Origin: Cutaneotrichosporon cavernicola
Taxonomy: Eukaryota; Basidiomycota; Tremellomycetes; Trichosporonales; Trichosporonaceae
Assembly: GCF_030864355.1 (NCBI RefSeq)
Contig: NC_083393.1
Location: forward strand, 2,728,001 to 2,792,000
Length of the DNA stretch: 64,000 nt
Direction: 5' to 3'
How positions within the stretch are numbered: position 1 is the stretch's first letter; every line of letters begins with the position of its first letter. The position numbers were made by a program, and so were the translations under genes. The notes beneath the pieces were generated by a model. That model had not been told where the DNA came from and did no database searches. It saw only the letters and a list, made by a program, of their open reading frames with translations. Positions 21,389 to 32,860 of the stretch are shown in pieces.

Positions 21389-21823
21389 GGTCGGTAGGCT
21401 GTAGCCTTAGGTATTGTGCGTTGTTCATATTGTACCCATCCTTGTGAGATGTAGGTGTTGGCCTGTCTGATCAGTGAACTGAAGCGAGCCAGCAGCCAGA
21501 GCTGATGATGTGCCCCAGGTCGCGTGGGTGGAGGTTTTTGCCACTGGGCTATGGGGTACTTGGTGGAGGTGCGGGTCCAAAATTCAATAGGCTGAAATGA
21601 TTTTGTTTTCGCACCAAGTCAACCAGGTGAATGTTACGACGAATCCAACAACGGCCACAATCAGAGTCTCAGCACACCATTCATAACTTGAACGTCTCAA
21701 GCTCACCAGAAGACCGATACGACTTCGTGGAGCGCTACTTTTACGCCTTCATTGCCCATCTTCGCGCATACACCCTTTTTCTCTCTCTACCTGCCTACCC
21801 GCCTCCGCTTCATCCAACTGACC
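21389..21823. other. Intergenic region upstream of PUS1
   Basis: This holds the 3' end of the F-box-like gene and the pyrimidine-rich leader of PUS1. Nothing else is recognised. Confidence 0.5.
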
Positions 21824-23781
21824 ATGTCCGACGCTGAAGGGCCCGCCAAGCGCCCTCGCACAGAGGAGGATTCCATGAACGACGCGAGGGGCTCCAGAGG
21901 ACCCAACACGCGCGGCAAGTTCCAGGGTCGTGGCGGTCGCGGAAAGAGCTACGGCCAGCGCGGAGGCGGCTACAAGGGCCAGAACCGGGGAGAGCGGATG
22001 AAGGACAAGGGCCGCGACCGCGGGCGGTTCCCCACCAAGCCGGCGAAGAAGGTACGTTTCTATCGAGGAAGGAATTGACAGCAGGAAATGAACGAGGAGG
22101 ACATGATGAACGCCGAGACGGAGACCATCAAGAAGGTCGAGGTCGAGGATGGCGAGCCCAAGGAGAAGCGCCTGCCGAAGAAACGCGCTGCCGTGCTCGT
22201 CGGATACTGCGGCACTGGGTACCACGGGATGCAGATGTGAGTCGCGGACTGAGAGCCGGGCTGTCACCGCTGCACAGTCTGAAGAGGGTACACCTACAGC
22301 TGCTAACTATCAGCCAGCCCCACGACCCGCTCACGATCGAGGGCGACATCTTCGCGGCCCTTGCAAAGGCTGGCGCCGTGTCGCCCGAGAACGCCGTCGA
22401 TCACAAGAAGGTCGACGTGCAGCGTTCTGCCCGCACGGACGCGGGCGTGCATGCCGCCGGTAACTGGTGAGTCTTCGCGAGACTGTGCGCCGGGATCCTA
22501 GCGCCATGTGTGCTGCTCCCTAGCTTGGGAACACTCCAAGCATGGCGACCGCCCAGCCTTTTCAGGCTTCCTCGCTCACACCCAGCATCTCCCTTAAGAT
22601 GATCCTCGACCCCCCTGTCCCTCCCGAGTTCCCAGACCTCACGGCCTACGTCAACTCGTTCCTCCCTGCCCAGATCCGGATGTGGGGCTTTGTGCGCGCC
22701 ATGAAGTCGTTCCAGGCTCGCACGGCCTGCGACTCGCGCGTGTACGAGTATCTCCTCCCGTCGTACTGCCTTCTGCCTCCGGCGTCCAGCGACCCCTTCG
22801 CACAGGTGCTCGACGAGACCTCGCCGGGGTGGCGCGACATTGTCAAGTCTGGCCTCGAGTTTGTTGATGCTGCTCCTCCTATGGAGGAGCCTGCCGAGGG
22901 TGAGGACTACGACCCCAAGCAGCGTGGCGAGTTTGAGCGCCGTCGCGGGTGGCGCGTCGACGAGGACACGCTCAAGCGCTTCGACGACCTCATCCAGCAG
23001 TACAAGGGCACGCACAACTTCCACAACTACACGGTGTACAAGCCATTCAACGACCTATCCGTCAAGCGGTACATGATCAGGCTGGACGTGCGGCCGCCCG
23101 CGGTGTACGGCGAGATCGAGTGGATCTCGGTGCAGATCCACGGTCAGAGCTTTATGCTACACCAGATTGTGAGTGAAGCGGCTAGCTTGGGTAGCACTCT
23201 GAAGCTAACGGCAGCGTAAAATGATCTCGATGGCCATCCTCGCCTGCCGCAGTGGCACGCCGCCCTCGCTCCTCCCTGAGACGTTCGGCCCGAAGCGCAT
23301 CCACATTCCCAAGGCGCCACCTCTTGGTCTGCTGCTCGAGCAGCCCCAGTTCAAGGTGTACAACGAGCGCACGCGCTCGATCCCCAACCCGGACGGCGAG
23401 CCGCGCGAGTTGGTCGACTTCAAGAAGCACGCCGACGAGATGCACGCCTTCAAGGTCAAGTGGATCTACGACGCGCTGCGCCAGACTGAGCTCGAGACCA
23501 ACACGTACCACAAGTGGCTCAAGCAGATTGACCACGGCAGTTCACGCGACTTTACGTACCTCAACACGCGGGGTGTGATTCCGGACGAGGCGTTGCAGAA
23601 CCTCACGAGCAAGAAGTATGGCGGGCCGGGCGGGCAGCCGAACAAGCGGGCGCGTGCCGGTGAGGAGGGCGAGGGCGTGGGCGAGGGCGAGGAGGAGGAG
23701 GTGGATGAGTTGGATGACAGCGATGACGAGGACAGGGCGATTGACCGCAAGGCTCTGCAGAAGGGCGAGTTTGACAGCTGA
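21824..23781 (+). CDS. PUS1: tRNA pseudouridine synthase Pus1
   Basis: Five exons. The N-terminal 75 residues are Arg/Gly-rich ([17 protein letters not shown]) and probably bind RNA. The TruA-type core follows: [17 protein letters not shown], then [20 protein letters not shown] with the catalytic Asp, [21 protein letters not shown], and SFMLHQIRKMI near the end. The enzyme isomerises uridine in tRNA, U2 snRNA and some mRNAs, in the nucleus. The intron after AGN is 118 nt, longer than the others. An earlier acceptor (22524) would break the match to GN.ISLKMI, so the later one was chosen. The C-terminus is acidic, with a Gly/Glu-rich stretch. Confidence 0.94.
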
Positions 23782-24198
23782 GTGTATGCACTATTGGTTT
23801 GTGGGATCTGATGTGGTGATCCACTGGAGGCACAGGACAAAGGTTGACCACCTCCACCTTTCTTTTGGTTGTCACCGAAATCGATGATTGATGACGTACT
23901 TGACCACTTGACCACCACGTGATATATTACGTGTGTGATTATTCTCGGATATAAGCGGATTTCTTATCATTTGTATGTAATTGCCTGCCGACTCGATTCT
24001 AATATTACTGATGATCCCTGACAAGCTCGTACCTGGGCGAATTAACTCTTTAGCAGTTGATATCAGAACAAGTAGTAGGACCTCTTACGCACCAGCCTCT
24101 TGGAATTAAAGTCTTAATAAAAGTCAACAGCGACTATCTCATTCTCTTCATTCCCCCCCTTCCCCCCCTTGTCATAACCCCCCACTCTTTCAATCACC
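23782..24198. other. Intergenic region and LYS2 promoter
   Basis: It contains two TTGACCAC copies beside an E-box CACGTG (23916-23921) and a nearby TTACGTG, then an A/T-rich core and a C-rich leader (CCCCCCCTTCCCCCC) just upstream of LYS2. I see no Gcn4-type TGASTCA site. Confidence 0.5.
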
Positions 24199-27100
24199 AT
24201 GGGGGACCAGCCAGACACCAAGGCCAAGCTCCAGAGATGGGCCAAGCGCCTCGGCACGCTGCCCAGCCTCGCCCTCCCCACCGACTACCCTCGGCCCAGT
24301 GAGCACGTCCAAAGAACCAGCAACTAACCCCAGCCCCGGCACGTTTGGTCGAGTCGGCCCAGACCGTGTCGCTGCCGCCTAGTCTCGCCCCGGCCCTTAT
24401 GCACCTCACCTACGAGTTCTCCGAGCTCTTCCCCTCCTCGGCCCTCCCTACCCCGTATCACCTCCTCCTCACAGCATTTGTGATCCTCTTGTTCAGGTAC
24501 ACGCCCGACCCGTCCATGGTCATTTGCACGTCCGTGCCCGGAACCAGCACGCCGATCCTCCTCAAGCTCGACATTACGCCCGAGATGACCTTCTTCGACG
24601 TCCTGCGTCAGGTCATGGAGCGCGAGGCTGAGGCTGCCGCTGACGTCGTCCCCCTCTCCCAGCTCATTGACCACCTCAAGCCAGAGGGCCCTCTCTACCG
24701 CGTCCGCTTCTTCGACTCGACCCAAGTCGAGAGCGACCCCACTGCCGGTCTCTCGACCGACATTACCCTCTTCCTGCTGGCAGAGCACACGGACGTGCAG
24801 GCTACTCGCATGGCCATGCCCAAGCTCTACCTCCGCCTCGTGTACAACTCGCTCCTCTTCACCCAGAACCGCGTCAAGAACACGATCGACTCGCTCCTCC
24901 AGCTCCTCAAGTCGGCCTCGAGTAACGACCCTACGCACCCCATCGGCTCGCTGCCCCTCCGCACCGACTCGCAGGCCGCTGTCCTCCCAGACTCCTCGGC
25001 CGACCTCGACTGGTGCGGCTTTGTGGGCGCCATCCCAGACATCTTCTCGGCCAACGCCAAGGCTCACCCTGACCGCACCTGTGTCGTCCAGTGCGAGCAG
25101 GATGACGACCACGATGACGGACCTTCCAAGGGCAGGAGGACATTCACGTACCGCCAGATTGACGAGGCGTCCAACGTCCTCGCCCACTCGCTCCTCAAGA
25201 GCGGCCTGCAGCGCGGTGAGGTCGTCATGGTCTATGCCGCGCGTAGCGTCGAGCTCGTCGTGTGTGTCATGGGTATCCTCAAGGCCGGCGGTGTCTTCTC
25301 GGTTGTTGGTGAGTCGCCATCGGCCGCATCGGCTAATTTGCACAGACCCCGCGTACCCCCCCAACCGCCAGGTCGTCTACCTGCAGGTCTCAATGCCCCG
25401 TGCCCTCCTCGTTATCTCGAGCGCCGGTGTCCTTGCGCCCCTCGTTTCCGACTACATCAAGGAGAAGCTCGACCTCCGCGTCCAGATCCCCGCTATCTCG
25501 GTGACCGAGAACGGCATCTCTGGCTCGCCAGCTGGCGCCACCGAGGACATCCTTGCGCAGTACCAGCAGTATGCGCAGACGCCTGCTGGCGTCGTCCTCG
25601 GCCCCGACTCGAACGCCACTCTGTCGTTCACCTCGGGCTCGACCGGTATCCCCAAGGGTGTCAAGGGACGGCACTACTCGCTCACCCACTTCTTCCCATG
25701 GATGGCCCAGAAGTTCGGCCTCGGATCTGAGTCGCGGTACACCATGCTGAGCGGTATCGCGCACGACCCGATCCAGCGCGACATCTTCACTCCCCTCTTC
25801 CTCGGCGCGTCGCTGTTTGTGCCCACCGCCGACGACATTGGCACGCCAGGTCGTCTTGCCGAGTGGATGGACGACAACAAGGTGACTGTGACTCACCTTA
25901 CCCCTGCCATGGGTCAGCTCCTCTCCGCGCAGGCCTCGCGCCAGATTCCATCCCTCGAGAACGCGTTCTTCGTCGGTGACGTCCTCACCAAGCGCGACTG
26001 CCACCGTCTCCAGTCGCTCGCCAAGAACGTCTGCATCATCAATATGTACGGCACGACTGAAACGCAGCGCGCTGTCTCGTACTTTGCCATCCCCTCCGTC
26101 AACAAGGACATGACTTTCCTCTCGACCCAGAAGGACCTCATCCCAGCCGGCCAGGGCATGATCGACGTGCAGCTCCTCGTCGTCAACCGCACCGACCGCA
26201 ACATCCCCTGTGCTGTGGGCGAGATGGGCGAGATCTACGTCCGTTCGGGTGGTCTCTCTGAGGGCTACCTCGACCCCGCCGCGACGGCCGAGAAGTTTGT
26301 CACCAACTGGTTCACCGAGGGTGTCGAGCGCAAGGACACGCTTGTTGAGACCAACCCGGCTGCTGCCCAGTACTGGTTCGGTGTCCGTGACCGCATGTAC
26401 CGCTCGGGTGACCTGGGTCGCTACCTGCCCGACGGCAGGGTCGAGTGCACTGGCCGTGCCGACGACCAGATCAAGATCCGTGGCTTCCGTATCGAGCTTG
26501 GCGAGATCGACACGCATCTCTCGCGCCACCCGCTTGTGCGCGAGAACGTTACTCTTGTTCGTCGTGACAAGGACGAGGAGAAGGTCCTCGTGTCGTACTT
26601 TGTGCCCAACGATGTGCCCGAGCTCGCTGGCATGGCGAGTGCCAGCGAGGGCGACCAGAACGAGGACGAGGTTGACCTCAAGTCGGAGATGCTCCGTGGT
26701 GTGCGCCGCTACAGGCGTTTGATTCGTGACATCCGCGAGCACCTCAAGAAGAAGCTGCCGTCGTACGCTATCCCAGCTGTCTACTTCCCCCTCCGCAAGC
26801 TGCCGCTCAACCCCAACGGCAAGATCGACAAGCCTGCTCTGCCCTTCCCCGACACCGCGCTCGCCGCCAAGCCGGCCCAGACGTCGGCGACCAACCTCAC
26901 GCCCGTGCAGAAGACGATTCACGACATTTGGCTCAAGCTGCTCCCGTCGCCGCCGCCTTCGATCGCCATCGACGAGAACTTCTTCGACCTTGGCGGCCAC
27001 TCGATCCTCGCCACGCGTCTCATCTTTGAGCTGCGCAAGACCTTTGTCGTCAACGCTCCCCTCGGCCTCGTGTTCGAGAAGCCGACCATCGAGCTTCAGG

Positions 27101-28476
27101 CCGCGGCCATCGAGGATCTCTCCTCGGGCGGTGTCACCGTCGCGGAGGGCACGCCAGCCAAGGAGGCAGTTGCTGAGGTGCCGTACGCTGAGGACGTTGC
27201 CAAGCTCGCAGCCAAGCTGCCCGCCAAGTTTGCGCCCCTCCCGGTCGACTTTGCGACCAAGAAGCTCACCGTGTTCCTCACCGGTGCTACTGGCTTCCTC
27301 GGTGCCTTTATCCTGCGTGACCTCCTGTCGCGCCGCACGGCCAAGGTCATCTGCCTTGTACGCGCCAAGACTCCTGAGGAGGGCCTCAAGCGCCTGCGCG
27401 ACTCGGGTGAGGGCCGCGGCGTATGGGACGAGGACTGGGTCAAGGAGGGCCGTGTCGAGGCCGTCGTCGGTGACCTTGCGTCAGAGCACTTCGGCCTTGA
27501 CCAGGCCACCTGGGACCGCGTCGCCAGCGAGGCTGACGCTGTGCTCCACAACGGTGCCGTGGTGCACTGGGTTTACCCGTATGCCAAGATGCGCGACACC
27601 AACGTGCTCTCCACGTTCACCTGTCTCGAGCTGTGTGCGCAGACCAAGCCCAAGCTGTTCAGCTTCATCTCGTCGACCGCGACACTGGACAACGAACGCT
27701 TCGTGCAGAAGTCGGACGAGCTGCTTGCGGACGGCAAGGCTGGCCTGAGTGAGGAGGACGACCTCGAGGACTCTCGCACGGGCCTCGACACGGGTTACGG
27801 GCAGAGCAAGTGGGTGGCGGAGAAGCTCATCATGGAGGCGGGCAAGCGCGGCCTCTCGGGCTGGACGCTGCGTCCCGGCTACGTGCTCGGCGACACCAAG
27901 AGCGCCGTTACGAACACGGACGACTTCCTGTGGCGCATGGTCAAGGGATGCCTGCAGCTTGGGCTCACACCCGACATCAACAACACGATCAACATGTGCC
28001 CCGTCGACCACGTTGCGCTTCTTGCCTCGCTCTCGACGCAGAGCTCGGACGGCTTCAAGGTCATGCATGTGACTGGCCACCCGCGCATGCGCTTCAACGA
28101 CTTCCTTGGTGCCCTCGCGACTTACGGCTACCCCGTCAAGCGCACCGAGTACATCCAATGGCGCACCAAGCTCGAGCAGCACGTCCTTGAGACTCAGGAC
28201 AATGCGCTCTTCCCACTCCTCCACTTTGTCCTCGACGACCTCCCGACTAGCACAAAGGCCGTCGAGCTCGACGATGCCAACGCACAGGCACTCGCGTCGG
28301 CTGCAGGCGCCAACCGGACCGCTGGCATCACCGAGGACCTGTGCGGGTTGTACCTCGCCTGGCTCATCCGCGCAGGATGGATGGAGGCGCCGCCTTCGGG
28401 ACAGGGCAAGCCGCTGCCGGCGCTCCAGGGTGGCGTGTCGCGTGCGATTGGGCGTACGACGGCTGGCGCGGCGTAG
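24199..28476 (+). CDS. LYS2: L-2-aminoadipate reductase Lys2
   Basis: Three exons, with introns at 24300-24333 and about 25309-25346, give about 1400 residues, the normal length. Domain order is an N-terminal condensation-like region, an adenylation domain, a carrier domain and a reductase. Adenylation motifs include LSFTSGSTGIPKGVKG, MYGTTETQ, YRSGDLGRYLPDGRVE and GRADDQIKIRGFRIELGEI. The carrier motif FFDLGGHSILATRL supplies the phosphopantetheine Ser, and the reductase shows VFLTGATGFLGAF and YGQSKWVAEKLI. It activates and reduces alpha-aminoadipate to the semialdehyde in the fungal lysine pathway and needs Lys5-type phosphopantetheinylation. Both introns lie in the N-terminal third and join frames without loss. 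Long antisense frames across it are codon-bias shadows. Confidence 0.97.
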
Positions 28477-28956
28477 ATTGGACAGAAGACAAAAGCGGAC
28501 TTGTCGTGTGTTAGGATTAGAGGGATGAATTGTTTCAGCTATGCTCGTCGATGCTCGTCCAACGGCAACCAGCGGCGTCGTAACCTGTCGCCCTGTGTAT
28601 GTCGCGCCTGTGTATTGAGTATAACGGCAATGGTCGCCGCTTGATGAACGTCCTCTTGGAGGTCACATCTGTCGGTACATCGTACTGGTTGTCTTTGTCC
28701 CTCATACGCCTCACCAGTCCTTGCCCATACTGACGCAGCGCCACCTGCCGCCTGCGCCTGCGCCTGCCACGCTCCATTCAGGTCCACGGAGAGGTGCAAT
28801 GCGTAAGATAGGAGAGAAAGAAGAGCCGGCTTTTCACAGTATCACCATGACTGCCCCTTTCACGATACATACCCTTGCTGGCAACGACCCAGGCCGTCCG
28901 TAACGGGCCCCGGCTCAAGTAGATGTTCGGCAAGGATGGGCCGGGACGCCAACCAC

Positions 28957-29020
28957 GCTGACAAGGCCACACCGGCAGGACACCAGCTGACAGCTGACAA
29001 GCCACACCGGCAGGACACCA
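28957..29020. repeat. 28/29-bp x2 direct repeat
   Basis: GCTGACAA(G)GCCACACCGG...ACACCA occurs at 28957-28985 and 28993-29020, differing by one inserted G and separated by seven bases that themselves repeat GCTGACA. Confidence 0.9.
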
Positions 29021-29126
29021 CGCTGGCTGCGCTTTTCTCGCCGTAGGGTGGTGGCGGCGCCACTTGCGATCTTGCCATCTCGATCGCCCTGTGTGGCGGC
29101 CCTTTTCTTGTATTGTAGCGGGGCTT

Positions 29127-29160
29127 TAAGCACCCTACGACGCTAAGCACCCTACGACGC
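29127..29160. repeat. 17-bp x2 perfect tandem repeat
   Basis: TAAGCACCCTACGACGC occurs twice in direct tandem. No function is evident. Confidence 0.92.
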
Positions 29161-30760
29161 GCTGTTATCTCGTGACCGACCATGCAAGCTGAAAGCCCCG
29201 AGGCCACATGTGCATGCCTACCCGGCTTCTGCCAAGTCTGCCAAGGTAAGGTAGTCACCTTTCATCGAGGCGTGTAGATGGATGGGCGTATGGAAGCAGG
29301 CCGATGTGAGATTCCAGTTAGAGCACGTCTTGTTGCCTGGTGGGCCATGCTGAGTATTCTGTTCATTTCATCGCTGCCCTTAATTTGATGGGATGGGCTT
29401 CGCATCGCATTGTTCTGGCTCTGCTTGCATTCACGTGAGGCGTGGCGTGGGAGATATTAGTACGTTATAGACGGTACGAGGTGAGAACCAAGACGCGTTC
29501 CCACAACGTGAACGGTGCCCCGCCACAGCGGAGAGCATTCCCGCTATGCTGACAATGCCACAATGCCACATCAGATCTGGACAACTGAGAGCCCCTGCTG
29601 ACCACATCGAATGTGCGCTTGTCTTGCGAGCCTTTTGTTCTTGTCTTGTCATGAGATTTTGAGTTGAGACGATGTGTGCGATACAATACCGTACACGTGA
29701 GCAGCTGACTCGCCGGCCATCGCCGCATCCGAGCTGTGGGAATCACAGAGTATGACACGAGGGTGACCATCTACGGCACGAGAGTACGAGAGCGGAGTAG
29801 GAAGAAGCCAAAAAAAAGAGCCGACGTCACCTGAGCTGGTGAGCGTTTCGTGACAATGGTGTTTCATGATAAACGGTGAGGCACCGCGGTGTGGACCTCG
29901 CCGCTACTAGTCGAGAACGTCGATCATCGTCCCGCCTTTTGTGTCGTACTCCGGCTCTGTACCGAACATTTCCACGTCCACTGGACTACGACGCCTGGCA
30001 CTCACTGAGTACGTCAGGCCAGTCACCTAGGTCTGGACCTAGTCAGTCTCAGGTCCCAGTCTCACCCGAGCTAGCACCTCGGCGTCAGCGATGACGTCCG
30101 AAGACAAGAAGATGCGAACGCAAGCGGTGGCCAGCTCCACGCGCATCTTTGGAGAAAGGAGGGGGCGGGGGTGGGGAGGGGCCCGCCCGTGCGATCCATA
30201 CATTCCACAAGCGAGCGACTAACAAAGCGCGGGGATGAGGTTGTGGGGCCGTGAGACAAGGAGACGAACAGACCGGGAGACAGGAGGAGAAACACCGGGA
30301 GACAGGAGAAGCACCGAGAGACCAGGAGACAGAAGAGACCACGAGTCTGTGAGATGGGAGATGCGTACGGAGATGCCGTACTGGAAGGTGCACAACAAAA
30401 GGCATTCGGCGTCGGGTCGGGGTATGGCGGCGCCATCGGTTGGACCCTAAGGCCTGAGGATGCTTCGACCAGGGATGCTTGTGTGTGGCTTCGGCGAGCT
30501 TGGCTATTGCTTCTGTGCTGCGCAGGCTACCTTGCCACTGGTCCAGCGAGCGGGGCCACAGAAAGCAGTAGGGGAAACTAGCCCTGCCCAGAGCGGGGTA
30601 GGTGCATCATGCACCTTGCGCATGCATCTTTGTTGACGTGAGAACAAAATCCTACAAAAGTAGGCACTTTGGACACGCACGCTTCAGATTGCTTGTGACT
30701 GGCGCCTTCAGCACATGGCTGCGGACAGCAAATGGGAACACGCCACTTGTTGTTACAGAG

Positions 30761-30800
30761 AGCAGGAGAGCAGGAGAGCAGGAGAGCAGGGGAGCAGAGG
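30761..30800. repeat. 8-bp x5 purine repeat (AGCAGGAG)
   Basis: Three exact AGCAGGAG copies are followed by two variants (AGCAGGGG, AGCAGAGG). It is a purine-rich minisatellite in the gene-poor region. Confidence 0.9.
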
Positions 30801-32526
30801 AGCAGAGACAGCAGTAGAGGAGAACAATATGTGGCGGCGTGGCATTTACCCATTGTCCCTTAGGTGCCGATTTTTCTTTTGTTCTCATGACAAGTTTGGC
30901 TCAGTTACCCTGGCGAACTGGCGTGCCGCCATTCTGCCAAAACGACGTGCAGACCTGCGCAGCAGTAAGCACCTCCTGGCCCGAACCCAGTCTCTCACTT
31001 GGTTGTCACTTCCGCATTCTGTCATCGGCATCGGCGTGCCCCGACGAGCCGTCACGTTTTGGCCAGATAGCCAAAAGACATCTGCAGCTTTCCCGTTCCC
31101 AACCTCTTGTTCACACATGCATTACATGCCACACTGGAGCGCAGTCAACGCATCAACGGACGAGGCAGCCTTGGCTCGTGCTCGTGCTCAGGAGTGGACA
31201 AGCGCTCCAAGATGACCGCATGCTGGTTGGTCGGATCCAGATACAATCAGGATTCGAGTTGATGCTCGAGCACCTACTGTCTTTTGTTCTCTCTGGCGCA
31301 TCTGGCACACCCGCTCCACCTTGCTTTATCCCTTCCTGCCCTCCTTTGCATCCTCAATGGGCCTTACCCTGATGACGCGGACACAGGAATAAAGGACTTT
31401 TTGCTCTCTGGGACCTCGAACTGCGATTGCATGCGTAAGAGCATCAGCTGGGTCCAGGATCTTGATCACTAGGAACAGAGTAAGATGCAGGATGCAAAAA
31501 TGGGTCAGTCCAGTTATTGTTGCTTTGATAATAATCAAGCGTCCTGAGAAAAGTAGCTTATTCCTGTCTGTGGGTATAATGGTATAATGGCGTCTCTGCT
31601 CTCATGCCTACAAGGCTCCCTGTGACGCATTGGTCGATGGGTCTCAACCTTTTCAGAGTCAACAATAGTGGAGACTGGTGCACGAGTCGTGGGAGAGAGG
31701 GTCAACGTCAGGCGGTGACTCACTCGTCACAGAGTCAATCAACAGCCATCCTTGACAGCCCTGTCGCAGCCTTGTTGCTGTCCCTTGGTGCCCCTGCAAC
31801 GCCAACAACCTCCGGGGTCCTCGAGCCTCCAGGCCCAGCTTAACCCACACCTAACAAAGCCACTGCTTGCCGGGGTGTCGTGTCGTCCGTGTCCGTGTGG
31901 TTTGTGTGCGAGCAGTGCGCAAGCAGGTTTTATGAACAGGCATCCTCGTGCCGTCCTTGTTCTGTATTACCCTCCCCTCTGTCTACGACGACGATCGCTT
32001 GCGAGCGCGCACCCCCCTCCACTCCCCGCCCCGCCCCGCCTCGCCTACCTTGGGTCCGCCCCAAGCTCAAATCGCGACTACTAGCCTCTCAAGTGACGAG
32101 CAGTGCTGGTTGTTCTTGACATTGTTCTCTTTTACTCTTTCTCCATTCTTATTTCGCCGACTTGTCCCTCACTTGGGCCCCCCTTCCTTGTCTCTCAAGC
32201 ACCACTCCTAGTACACTACCCACTGTGCTCGACTTTGACAATCATCACATCAGCAACAAGCTACACGACTTTGCGACGGCCCAAACACGCGCAGACACGA
32301 AACGCGACCAAACTCGAGCTGTGTGGAGGAATGGCCAACGGGGGAGCCTCCAATTAGCCAATTAGTAACAGCAACCAACAGCAGTAGTAATCCGCCAGTG
32401 TCGACTCCCCCCTTGTCGCTTGGCTCCTCTGTACCTGTCTGCTGTCAACCTCCGGTCTTCCGGCCTAGCCCTCGATCAACCCGATCCTACCCTCCCAAAT
32501 CAACACATTCACGCTCTCGATCTCTC

Positions 32527-32600
32527 ATCCTGCGATCCTGCAATCCTGGCACCTGGCATCCTGCGATCCTGCAATCCTGGCACCTGGCATCCTGCGATCC
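32527..32600. repeat. 31-bp x2.4 tandem repeat upstream of the BTB-like gene
   Basis: Two exact 31-bp units (32527-32557, 32558-32588) and a partial third. Each unit is itself built from ATCCTGNN octamers followed by ACCTGGC. It lies in the C/T-rich zone 260 bp before the start codon, possibly within the transcript leader. Confidence 0.93.
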
Positions 32601-32860
32601 TCTCTCCCCCCCCTTGTACCCTCCCCACTTTACGTACCCCCGCCTGCTGGCCATACGCCTCGTCAGATCGCACACCTGACACAAATCGACACCAAACCAC
32701 GGCTTACGGCCTTAAGTTAGTCTAGCCCCCTCTCACCAATCTTCGGCCTCTGCTGGTTTGCCCTTTGGCCTCCTTCTCTCCCCGGCCCCCTCAAGACCGC
32801 CATCCAGCCAGCCCTCCGTCCCGTAGCCATCCAGCCCGCCCACATTCATTGATTGATCGG

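Larger units (their letters stand above)
28477..32860. other. Long gene-poor region with scattered tandem repeats
   Basis: About 4.4 kb without a convincing gene on either strand. Short frames lack motifs and do not splice into longer ones. It carries at least four short tandem repeats, listed separately, and a purine-rich stretch around 30256-30345 built from GGAGACA-like units. From about 31880 the sequence becomes C/T-rich up to the BTB-like gene, which fits a very long 5' leader or extended promoter. A noncoding RNA is possible but cannot be shown. Confidence 0.5.

Noticed and set aside
22504..22584. Earlier intron acceptor in PUS1 that would add residues starting LGTLQAW
   Set aside because: It disrupts the conserved join between [11 protein letters not shown] and ISLKMI; the acceptor at 22584 restores it in frame.
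24667..25300. Plus-strand Ser/Arg-rich frame overlapping LYS2 exon 2
   Set aside because: It is an out-of-frame reading of LYS2; only the true frame gives the condensation-like and adenylation motifs. After the second intron the frames coincide, which makes the shadow look longer.
25390..27000. Long minus-strand open frame of over 500 codons opposite LYS2
   Set aside because: It lies wholly inside the strongly supported LYS2 adenylation domain, is low in recognisable motifs, and is explained by GC-rich third positions that suppress stops on the opposite strand.
30235..30450. Arg/Glu-rich frame in the gene-poor region
   Set aside because: It is translated purine repeat sequence (GGAGACA units) with no other coding evidence.
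28477..32860. Decayed transposon or retroelement
   Set aside because: No terminal inverted repeats, long terminal repeats, or transposase or reverse transcriptase motifs were visible on either strand.
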